Shown piece after piece: positions 8,107-15,675 of a stretch of DNA of 45,841 nucleotides; positions within the stretch are counted from its first letter, which is position 1; every line of letters starts with the position of its first letter. Origin of the DNA: an uncultured Ruminococcus sp. (GTDB lineage Bacteria > Bacillota > Clostridia > Oscillospirales > Acutalibacteraceae); assembly GCA_902773325.1 (NCBI GenBank), contig CACYDW010000095.1:1-45841 (forward strand). Reading direction: 5' to 3'. The notes beneath the pieces were generated by a model that saw nothing but the letters and a program-made list of their open reading frames with translations, did no database searches and was not told the origin of the DNA. The position numbers and the translations under genes are program-made.

Positions 8107-10575
8107 TTATTCCTCGTTTTCTTCCTCGCTGCTTTCATCCTCGCTGTTTTCTCCGGCATTCTGAACGACCTCATCCATCTCGGACTTTGCGCGGGAAACA
8201 AGGTCATCGATCTCAGCAGCGGACTGTGCCCCGCGGATACTGTTGGAATAAGCAGAAACGATATACTCAATATGCTCTGCATCTGCATCAGACAGATCAT
8301 CTGTGTTGACATAGACCTGAAGTGATGTGATCGCATTGCTGATCATCGTGTCAAGATCAACCTCTGAATTGCCGGACTCCGGCTCGATCTTATCAAGCTC
8401 TGCCTTTGTTTCCTCTACAAGGGCATCAATATCCTCCTGACTTGTTGCCTCATAGATCTTTGCATAATATTCTGAGAGGACTGCTGTGATGGCATGCTGA
8501 TTTTCCTCCGAATAATCATCGAGCTGAATATAATCACGCAGCTCCTGAATAGCTGTTTCCATATATTCGCTCAGATCTTCATTGGGTGCGCCCTCTTTGA
8601 TCTTGTAGTTGGTATTGATATAGCTTCTGGTTACCGTCTGGTTCTTGAAGTCAAAGGACAGTACCTCATAGCGGACGCCGTCTACCATAATGGTAACTTC
8701 CTTCTTATCCTTGACAGCTCCCTCCGGCTCTATTTCAAGCTCCATCTTATAGCCTGTTGCCGGTGAACCGGTTTCCTCGAGGAACTTCTTGCCGTCTACA
8801 TAAACCGTTACGGTGATCTCGGCATATTCCTCTGTGGGCAGGTCGACCTGATATTCAAGCGAATTGATGATCTTGCTGCCGTCACTGACGCGAATGGAGA
8901 TCAGAGAACCCTTGGTCAGCTTATTACCGGGCAGCGGATCGGTGCTGATAACCTTGCCTGCTTCAACAGCACTGGCAACTGTTTCTTTTTGTGTTGTGAA
9001 GCCGAGTGCTTCAAGGTTTGCCTTGGCAGTGTCGTAGCTCTTGCCCGATACATCGGGAACCTCTACCTGCTCCGGAACAGGACCGTCACTGACGATCAGT
9101 GTGATCGTTGTGCCGATCTCCTGTTCTGTGCCCTCCTGCGGTGCACAGTCAATGATATATCCCTTTGGAACCTCCGTGCTGTTGACACGCTGCACATCAT
9201 AGTTCAGATATTTTGTTTTGAGCTTGTCAATAGCTTCCTGCTCCAGATAGTTTTTCAGCTTGGGAACCTCGGTAATGGTGCTTGTACTGTTGACAGTCAG
9301 CTTTACGACTGCGTTTTCCTTGATCTGCTTGGTACCGGCCTCCGGCTCCTGCGAGAGCACCACATTCAGCGGCTGAGAGTCATCATATTTCGCGGTGATC
9401 TCAAATTCAAACTTATAGTTTCTGTCCTTCTTGACCTCATCGATCATGTGACCTACAAAATTCGGCACATCTACGCTGGGGATCTCGTTGGACTTGACTG
9501 CCGACTGCCACAGATTGAGCACCAACACGGCAATTGCCACGATAACCAGCAGCGTGATACTGATGGTCAGCCATTTCACGGCTGTTTTGGTACGTGAGAT
9601 CACGATATCGTCGTCATCATCATCGTCATTACTGTCATAATTGTCATTATAAGCCGGTTCCGGCACAGCCGTTCTGACGCTGCTGATGGAGTCTACATAT
9701 TTTGTAGGCGCTTTGTCATCGAAGTATTTGTATCCAAAGGTAACGGAGGGGTCACGTCGGAAGGTTTCGATGGCCTCCAGCATTTCGCCGGCACCTGCAA
9801 AGCGCTGTGCAGGATCCTTTCTCATAGCCTTGAGGGTTATTTCTTCAAGTCCTGCGGGAATCTTTTCATTCAGCTCGCGGGGGGGCGTGGGTTCATTCTG
9901 CACCTGCATCAATGCAACGGATACGGCGGTATCTCCGTCAAACGGAAGCTTTCCGGTAAGCATTTCATAGAGCATCACACCGACAGAATAGATATCAGCC
10001 TTGCCGTCTGCCACCTTGCCCTTGACCTGTTCGGGAGCAATGTAATGTACTGAGCCGATAGTTTTGTCCGTTTTGGTATGCGATTCACTGTAAGCCAGCT
10101 TGGCAATGCCGAAATCCATGACCTTGATAGAACCGTCCTGCAAAAGCATGATATTCTGGGGCTTGATATCTCTGTGAATGATACCCTTTTCGTGTGCATG
10201 CTGCAGAGCCTGCAAAATCTGTACAGTAAAATGTACAGCCTCTTTCCACGGGACAACCTTCTGCTGTCCGATATATTCCTTCAGGGTAATACCGTCAACA
10301 TATTCCATGACGATATACTGAATCCTCTCGCCGAAACTTACGTCATAAACCTTTACGATATTGTTATGAGAAAGCACTGCGATCGCCTTGGATTCATTTT
10401 TGAACCGTCTGATGAAATCCTCATTGCCGAGATACTCGTCCTTGAGGATCTTGATTGCAACCGTCTTATCGTCTATGCTGTCATAAGCCTTATAGACCGT
10501 TGCCATGCCACCGATGCCGATCAGCTCCTGAATCTCATAGCGTTTGTCCAGTTTTTTGCCTGTGTATTTATCCAT
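8107..10575 (-). CDS. prkC: Membrane Ser/Thr kinase with PASTA domains (PrkC type)
   Basis: A sensor kinase for muropeptides and cell-wall state. 822 residues: kinase domain ~10-270 with GIGGMATV, Lys42, HRD 134-136 and DFG 154-156; an acidic linker; one membrane helix ~333-354; then three PASTA repeats to ~588 outside the cell. Unusual is a further extracytoplasmic tail of about 230 residues: a beta-rich segment, then two related helical units (~672-733 and ~743-803), then an acidic end of Glu/Ser. ATG 10575 has AGGAGA 7 nt upstream; the open frame runs 14 codons further but without a site. It is preceded by its phosphatase prpC and followed by rsgA. Confidence 0.96.
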   Translation of the reverse strand: MDKYTGKKLDKRYEIQELIGIGGMATVYKAYDSIDDKTVAIKILKDEYLGNEDFIRRFKNESKAIAVLSHNNIVKVYDVSFGERIQYIVMEYVDGITLKEYIGQQKVVPWKEAVHFTVQILQALQHAHEKGIIHRDIKPQNIMLLQDGSIKVMDFGIAKLAYSESHTKTDKTIGSVHYIAPEQVKGKVADGKADIYSVGVMLYEMLTGKLPFDGDTAVSVALMQVQNEPTPPRELNEKIPAGLEEITLKAMRKDPAQRFAGAGEMLEAIETFRRDPSVTFGYKYFDDKAPTKYVDSISSVRTAVPEPAYNDNYDSNDDDDDDDIVISRTKTAVKWLTISITLLVIVAIAVLVLNLWQSAVKSNEIPSVDVPNFVGHMIDEVKKDRNYKFEFEITAKYDDSQPLNVVLSQEPEAGTKQIKENAVVKLTVNSTSTITEVPKLKNYLEQEAIDKLKTKYLNYDVQRVNSTEVPKGYIIDCAPQEGTEQEIGTTITLIVSDGPVPEQVEVPDVSGKSYDTAKANLEALGFTTQKETVASAVEAGKVISTDPLPGNKLTKGSLISIRVSDGSKIINSLEYQVDLPTEEYAEITVTVYVDGKKFLEETGSPATGYKMELEIEPEGAVKDKKEVTIMVDGVRYEVLSFDFKNQTVTRSYINTNYKIKEGAPNEDLSEYMETAIQELRDYIQLDDYSEENQHAITAVLSEYYAKIYEATSQEDIDALVEETKAELDKIEPESGNSEVDLDTMISNAITSLQVYVNTDDLSDADAEHIEYIVSAYSNSIRGAQSAAEIDDLVSRAKSEMDEVVQNAGENSEDESSEEENEE

Positions 10576-10613
10576 ACCCAAATCTCCTTTTAGATTGTAC
10601 TGCCTTTTGCACA

Positions 10614-11342
10614 TCACATTTCAATGACCGCTACGGTAATGTTGTCATTACCGCCGCACTCTTTTGCCTTTTCGATCAGCCTGTCCGGAAGCTCCTCTGC
10701 CGATGCACCTTGTGTCATTTCCAGCAGCGTACGGTCATCAAAATAATTGGACAGACCGTCCGTGCAGACCAGAAGGATATCATCTTCACCGAAGGGTGCG
10801 GTGTTGACGTCTGTTTCAAGCGTCGGCTGCGTTCCCAGTGCCCGTGTGATAATGTGCCTGCTGTAGTGCTGTGAAGCCTCCTCGGGGGTGATTTTGCCGG
10901 AATCGATCAGCTCCTGTACAATGGAATGATCCTTTGTAAGCCGCCTGATTCCGCCGCCGCTGATGAGATAGGCACGGCTGTCGCCCGCATGAACCACATA
11001 GCACACGCCGCCCTTCACAACAGCGCATACAACGGTCGTTCCCATGCCGAGCAGTGACCAGTCGTTCTGTGCGGTCTGATACACTCTGGTATTGGCTTCT
11101 GTGATCGCCGACCGTATCAGACCGACAAGCTCATCAGGCTCAAGCTCCATGCGGTAACCCTCAACGAGCACCCATTTCACGACATCGCAGGCAAGCTGAC
11201 TGGCTACCTCGCCGCCGTTTGCTCCGCCCATTCCGTCACAGACCACCGCCCACACAGCACCGTCCATAAACGTTCCCGCAGTGCAGCAGTCCTCGTTGCC
11301 CTCACGCACAAGTCCGACATCACTTTTTGTAAAGACTCTCAT
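10614..11342 (-). CDS. prpC: PP2C-type protein phosphatase
   Basis: Removes phosphate from the targets of PrkC. 242 residues with all PPM/PP2C motifs: VGLVREGNED at the N-terminus, VCDGMGGANGGE near residue 35 (metal-binding Asp), GDSRAY, TKDHS, CTDGLSNY and the C-terminal GGNDNITV. It overlaps the rlmN stop by 4 nt and lies 38 nt before prkC, so the opposing kinase and phosphatase are made from one mRNA. Confidence 0.96.
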   Translation of the reverse strand: MRVFTKSDVGLVREGNEDCCTAGTFMDGAVWAVVCDGMGGANGGEVASQLACDVVKWVLVEGYRMELEPDELVGLIRSAITEANTRVYQTAQNDWSLLGMGTTVVCAVVKGGVCYVVHAGDSRAYLISGGGIRRLTKDHSIVQELIDSGKITPEEASQHYSRHIITRALGTQPTLETDVNTAPFGEDDILLVCTDGLSNYFDDRTLLEMTQGASAEELPDRLIEKAKECGGNDNITVAVIEM

Positions 11343-12400
11343 TCCGGGTTTTCCCCCTTTGTTTCCGGACTCTGCGAAGCTCTCCGGAGCTGTCCGCAGG
11401 AAGCATTGATGTCACTGCCGAGTGTGCGTCTTACCGTAGCAGTCACCCCATGCTGTCCGAGTATTTTGATAAAGCTTTGTATCCTGTCTTTTTTGCTTTT
11501 GATATATCCTGTGCCGTCCACGGCATTGACGGGAATCAGATTGACATGGCTGATAATCCCGCGCAGCCGCTTTGCAAGCTCGGCGGCACACTGGTCGCTG
11601 TCGTTAATGCCGTCGATCATGGCATATTCAAACGATATTCTTCTGCCTGTGACGTCCGTATAGTAGCGGCAGGCCTCAAGCAGTTGTCCGATGTTATATT
11701 TTCTGTTGACCGGCATGGTGCGGCTTCGTATTTCATCATTGGGTGCATGAAGTGAAACCGAAAGCGTCAATTGAAGCTTCAATTCGGCAAGCTCATAGAT
11801 TTTCGGCACGATACCGCAGGTGGAAAGCGATATATGCCGCATACCGATATTCATGCCGTCTTCGCTGCTCACCAGCCGCAGAAAGCGCAGTACGTTGTCG
11901 TAGTTATCGAGCGGTTCACCCATGCCCATCAGAACGACATTGGAGATTCTGATCGCGTTGTCCTGCTGCTCCGCCTGAAGCTGGGCAAGCATTTCCGATG
12001 CCGTAAGATTTCTGGAAAACCCGCTCTGCCCCGTAGCGCAGAAGGTACAGCCCATCTTACACCCTGCCTGTGTGGAGATACAGCTCGTATAGCCGTGGTG
12101 ATATTTCATCAGAACGGATTCCACCATTTCTCCGTCACGGAAAGAAAACAAGTATTTCTTAGTATCATCATAATCCGAAACCAGTTTTTTTTCAATAGCC
12201 GCAGACGATATATAGTACCTATCCACAAGCTTTTTACGAAGTGCCTTTGAAATATTGGTCATTTCGTCAAAGGATTTTACCCCCGTATGCAGCCATTGAT
12301 AGATCTGTCTTGCACGGTAGGCAGGTTCACCCATCGCACGAAGCTCTTCGGCAAGTTCTTCTTCATACATTGATTTGATATCGGAGGTCAAATATCTCAC
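11339..12400 (-). CDS. rlmN: Dual-specificity 23S rRNA (A2503-C2) / tRNA methyltransferase
   Basis: A radical-SAM enzyme that methylates C2 of A2503 in 23S rRNA and A37 in some tRNAs. 353 residues, the family length. The cluster-binding cysteines are Cys114, Cys118 and Cys121 (motif CxxxCxxC). The SAM-binding GMGEPLDN and the C-terminal acceptor cysteine in DINASCGQL are present, so a full methylation cycle is expected. It overlaps rsmB and prpC by 4 nt each, which indicates translational coupling. Confidence 0.96.
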   Translation of the reverse strand: MRYLTSDIKSMYEEELAEELRAMGEPAYRARQIYQWLHTGVKSFDEMTNISKALRKKLVDRYYISSAAIEKKLVSDYDDTKKYLFSFRDGEMVESVLMKYHHGYTSCISTQAGCKMGCTFCATGQSGFSRNLTASEMLAQLQAEQQDNAIRISNVVLMGMGEPLDNYDNVLRFLRLVSSEDGMNIGMRHISLSTCGIVPKIYELAELKLQLTLSVSLHAPNDEIRSRTMPVNRKYNIGQLLEACRYYTDVTGRRISFEYAMIDGINDSDQCAAELAKRLRGIISHVNLIPVNAVDGTGYIKSKKDRIQSFIKILGQHGVTATVRRTLGSDINASCGQLRRASQSPETKGENPE

Positions 12401-13734
12401 TTCCTTCTGAATAAGCTTATAAAGAAACCGTCGGTGCGGTGCTTATGCGGAAACAGCGTCAGTTCGCTGTCACGCTCATCAACTGCCCGTTCCAGACCGT
12501 ATGGCAGCGTGATCGGGCAGGCTTCAAAGTCATCATGTTCATCAAGGAATCTTCGCGCATTCCTGTTATTTTCCGCAGGATTCAGCGTACACGTAGAATA
12601 AAGCAGCAATCCGCCGCTTTTAACGAACGCAGCCGCGCTGCACAGAATCTCATATTGAAGCTGCGGCAGCGTATCGATGCCCGTATCGGTTTTATAGCGC
12701 AGCTCCGGCTTACGCCGGATGATCCCAAGACCCGAACACGGTACATCACACAGCACTCTGTCCGCCAAAGGCAGACTTTCACCGTCTGCTGCACACAGCT
12801 TTGAGGAATCGCCCTCATGTGTCCGTATAATACCGATACCAAGCCGCTTCGCACCGCTGCTGATCAGACCCAGCCGCGCCGCATACAGATCACAGGCTAT
12901 GATCTGTCCTTTGTTGTGCATGAGTTCTGCCGCTGTGAAGCTCTTGCCCCCCGGTGCGGCACAGACATCGAGCAGTGTTTGTCCTTCCTGCGGATTCAGC
13001 AGCTCACAGCAAAGCTGCGAAGCACTGTCCTGTATATGGAACCAGCCATTTCGGTATGCTGTCAGACCTTCAACCGCTCCCGTGTGTTTCAGCAGCAGAT
13101 CATTTTCCGAAAATCCCGACGATTCCGCGATAACACCTTCTGCCAAAAGTCCGTCGGCAAGCTCCTGCGGTGTTGTTCTCAGTACATTCACGCGGGCATG
13201 GAGCGGCGGTCTGCCGTCAAGTGCGCCGAGCAAGCCAAGGGTTATTTCTTCGCCGTAGCTTTCGCGCCACAGCTTCACAATGCTTTCGGGACAGGAATAT
13301 TTCACAGAATAGTATTTGTTCTTCCCCTTGCTTTTTTTCGGCAGCCGGAGTTCGCCGTCCCTTGCAGCCTGCCGCAGCACCGCATTGACAAGTCCTGCGC
13401 TCCTGCCGCAGCCCATCTCCCGACACAGCTTTACACTCTCATTCACTGCCGCCTGCTCCGGTACACGCTCCATCACAAACAGTTGATACAGTCCCATTCG
13501 CAGAACTGTCAGAACCTCCGCTTCAAGCTCTTCTGTGCGCCGTCTTGCCAACAGCGCAATATTATAGTCCAGCAGCAGCTTCTTTTCGCATACACCATAA
13601 AACAGTCCCGTCGCAAAGCTTTTCTCCCTCGCCGACAGTCCGCTCTCCTTCAATATCTCATCCAGCGCAATATTAGAATACGCGCCATCTCTCTCTACCC
13701 TCATCAAAGCTCTGTACGCCGTTCTTCTCGCCAC
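12397..13734 (-). CDS. rsmB: 16S rRNA (C967-C5) methyltransferase
   Basis: 445 residues. The N-terminal NusB-like RNA-binding domain (to about residue 140) carries the typical GAYSNIALDEIL. The methyltransferase domain has the SAM motif DVCAAPGGKS, the catalytic DVPCSGLG (usually DAPCSG) and STCTLNPAEN with the second cysteine. The start is taken as GTG 13734, because GGGAG lies 7 nt upstream and the protein then begins like its relatives (ARRTAYRAL). The longer frame to 13803 runs into an intergenic repeat and has no ribosome site. It is first of the rsmB-spoVM operon. Confidence 0.93.
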   Translation of the reverse strand: MARRTAYRALMRVERDGAYSNIALDEILKESGLSAREKSFATGLFYGVCEKKLLLDYNIALLARRRTEELEAEVLTVLRMGLYQLFVMERVPEQAAVNESVKLCREMGCGRSAGLVNAVLRQAARDGELRLPKKSKGKNKYYSVKYSCPESIVKLWRESYGEEITLGLLGALDGRPPLHARVNVLRTTPQELADGLLAEGVIAESSGFSENDLLLKHTGAVEGLTAYRNGWFHIQDSASQLCCELLNPQEGQTLLDVCAAPGGKSFTAAELMHNKGQIIACDLYAARLGLISSGAKRLGIGIIRTHEGDSSKLCAADGESLPLADRVLCDVPCSGLGIIRRKPELRYKTDTGIDTLPQLQYEILCSAAAFVKSGGLLLYSTCTLNPAENNRNARRFLDEHDDFEACPITLPYGLERAVDERDSELTLFPHKHRTDGFFISLFRRK

Positions 13735-13762
13735 TTTTTCACTCCCTGCCCCGCAGCTTAAT

Positions 13763-13895
13763 GTTGGGGCTCTGCTATTGGGGCTCTGCCCCAACCCCCG
13801 CAAGGGCTGCTCGATTCTCGTCTGTCACCTCGGTCGGTGCTTCTGCTGCGCAGAGGTGTCCACCGGACACCCGCAGCTTTTTACTATGCAAGTAA
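13763..13895 (-). repeat. Dispersed intergenic repeat, copy 1 (upstream of rsmB)
   Basis: Read leftwards it begins with a 26-nt block (13870-13895) shared with copy 2 at 27654-27679 with a single A/G difference. It continues GC-rich with G-run/C-run hairpins and ends in GGGGCTCTGCCCC-type palindromes and CCCCAAC, about 30 nt before the rsmB start. Two copies in 45 kb, both just ahead of a gene in the same orientation, suggest a REP/MITE-like family. Confidence 0.7.
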
Positions 13896-14177
13896 ACTAA
13901 AAAGAAAAATAACTTCTTCTATGAGGAAAAATCAGAATAGAAAATCATTATTCAAAATCATTATTCAATACTCATTATTTCTATTTTTCCCCTGAACCCA
14001 GAATTCATAAAAAACTCTTTATGTCAATGAATTATAGTAGGCAACAAAAATATTCTTACCTGGAGTGATGTCCGAAGGGGTGTGGGGGCGACCGGAAAGC
14101 CCACACAGTCAGCCTATGATTGATCAAAGTATAAAAAATAATGTCGTTTACTATATAATTAGTCACTATAAAATTGC
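13896..14177. other. Intergenic region between fmt and rsmB
   Basis: AT-rich, with no supported gene. It contains a TATAAT on the minus strand (14031-14036) with a poor -35, a possible weak promoter for rsmB, and a GC-rich inverted repeat of GTGTGGG/CCCACAC near 14081-14106 without a T-tract. I cannot identify a good terminator for fmt. Confidence 0.4.
13941..13979. repeat. 13-bp tandem repeat
   Basis: AAAATCATTATTC occurs twice exactly (13941-13953 and 13954-13966), followed by a degenerate third copy AATACTCATTATT. It lies between fmt and rsmB. Confidence 0.75.
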
Positions 14178-15089
14178 TCACTGTTCAAATCTGATATTCT
14201 GCTGTCCTCTGAGACCATTGACAAACGCAGATGCCGGCATTTTCTTTTTGCCCTCCGGCTGGATTTCAACGATCTCGATCGCTCCGCTGCCGCAGGCTAC
14301 GATCAGCGGATGCAGCGACAGTACCTCTCCGGGGGTACCCGTACCCTCCGCAAGCAGGGTACGGCATATTTTTACGCGTTTACCGTCCAATATTGCCGAG
14401 GACCAGTTCAGTCCTCTCACCTGATTGTGGATTTCTTTTGCGGATTTATGAAAATCAATGCGGTACATATCCTTTGTCAGCATAGAGGCATAGCAGCTCT
14501 TGGAATCGTCCTGCTTTTCGCGGGACAGTGTTCCCTCCCGTGCGCGGTGTACGACCTCCACGATAAGCTTTGCTCCCGCTTCGGAAAGCCTGTCGTGCAG
14601 CTCGTCTGCCGTTTCGTTTTCACCGATGGAAAGCTCTGTTTTCAGAAGCATATCGCCCGTGTCCAGACCAACGTCCATCAGCATAGCGGTAACACCCGTT
14701 CGGGTTCTGCCGTCAAGGAGCACGCTCTGAATCGGCGATGCGCCGCGGTATTCGGGAAGCAGTGACGCGTGAACATTCACACAGCCGTGAACCGGCAGCT
14801 CCAGAATATCCTTGGGCAGTATTTTGCCGTATGCCACAACTACGATCATTTCGGGTGCAAGCCTTCTGAGCAACTCAAGTGCCGTACCGTCTTTCAGTGT
14901 AGCAGGCTGATATACCTGAATATGGTTTTGTTCCGCACAGACCTTGACAGGCGGCGGGGTCAGGCTGTAGCCCCTGCCCTTCGGCTTATCGGGCTGTGTA
15001 AATACTGCTGTGATCTCATTGCCGTCATTGATCAGTGCCTGCAAACACGGCACTGCAAAATCCGGCGTACCCATAAACACGATTTTCAT
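14178..15089 (-). CDS. fmt: Methionyl-tRNA formyltransferase
   Basis: Formylates initiator Met-tRNA with 10-formyl-THF. 303 residues. The N-terminal Rossmann-like domain has MGTPDFAVPCL at the start, the HASLLPEYRGASPI active-site loop and the metal/substrate motif DVGLDTGDML. The C-terminal OB-like tRNA-binding domain follows (GLNWSSAI onward). ATG 15089 has GGGAG 8 nt upstream and gives the usual MKIVFMGTP start; the frame is open 8 codons further. It is the last gene of the yicC-fmt operon, 32 nt after def. Confidence 0.96.
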   Translation of the reverse strand: MKIVFMGTPDFAVPCLQALINDGNEITAVFTQPDKPKGRGYSLTPPPVKVCAEQNHIQVYQPATLKDGTALELLRRLAPEMIVVVAYGKILPKDILELPVHGCVNVHASLLPEYRGASPIQSVLLDGRTRTGVTAMLMDVGLDTGDMLLKTELSIGENETADELHDRLSEAGAKLIVEVVHRAREGTLSREKQDDSKSCYASMLTKDMYRIDFHKSAKEIHNQVRGLNWSSAILDGKRVKICRTLLAEGTGTPGEVLSLHPLIVACGSGAIEIVEIQPEGKKKMPASAFVNGLRGQQNIRFEQ

Positions 15090-15121
15090 GGTATCTGCTC
15101 CCTTATCATACATCTTTGTGA

Positions 15122-15589
15122 TCAGTCCTTCAGCTCCGAGGGGTCGATCTTTTTAATGACATATTCCTTGAAAAGAATTCCGTCAAGATGGTCGTTTTCG
15201 TGACAGATCGCCTTTGCAAGCAGTCCCTCGGCATTCAGCGTAAACTGATCGCCCCAGCGGTTCTGTGCATCGACTGTAACATACATCGGGCGGCGGGTAA
15301 TGCCGAATTCTCCCGGACAGGACAAACAGCCCTCGGGGGATTCCTGTACACCGCTTGTGTGTGTGATCTTCGGATTGATGAATTCGATTTTGCCTTCTCC
15401 GATATCGATCACAAAAACGCGTCTTAAAATGCCTACCTGCGGACCTGCCAGACCAACGCCGTCACCATCCAGCATGGTTTCATACATATCATCAAGCAGG
15501 ATCCCGAGCTTATCGTCAAACTTTTCTACGGGGCGGCATACCTTTGTCAGTATGGGGTCGCCCTCCTTTACAATATTGCGGATCGCCAT
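15122..15589 (-). CDS. def: Peptide deformylase
   Basis: Metal-dependent removal of the N-formyl group from new proteins, the counterpart of Fmt encoded next to it. 155 residues with the three signature motifs: GVGLAGPQVG (GxGLAAPQ, with Gly for Ala), EGCLS with the metal Cys, and HENDHLDG with the two metal His and catalytic Glu. ATG 15589 is preceded by GGGAGG at 7 nt. In the 86-nt gap after priA a 7-bp hairpin CGGCTTC/GAAGCCG lies at 15650-15671. Confidence 0.97.
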   Translation of the reverse strand: MAIRNIVKEGDPILTKVCRPVEKFDDKLGILLDDMYETMLDGDGVGLAGPQVGILRRVFVIDIGEGKIEFINPKITHTSGVQESPEGCLSCPGEFGITRRPMYVTVDAQNRWGDQFTLNAEGLLAKAICHENDHLDGILFKEYVIKKIDPSELKD

Positions 15590-15675
15590 TTTTATTCCTC
15601 CCAATATGATTTCTCATATCTTTACAACACAAAAAACTGCTTTGTGCGGCGGCTTCTCTGTGATGAAGCCGACTG

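Noticed and set aside
12817..13761. Rightward open frame of 314 codons opposite rsmB
   Set aside because: It is a shadow of rsmB, without a ribosome site and with no recognisable motif.
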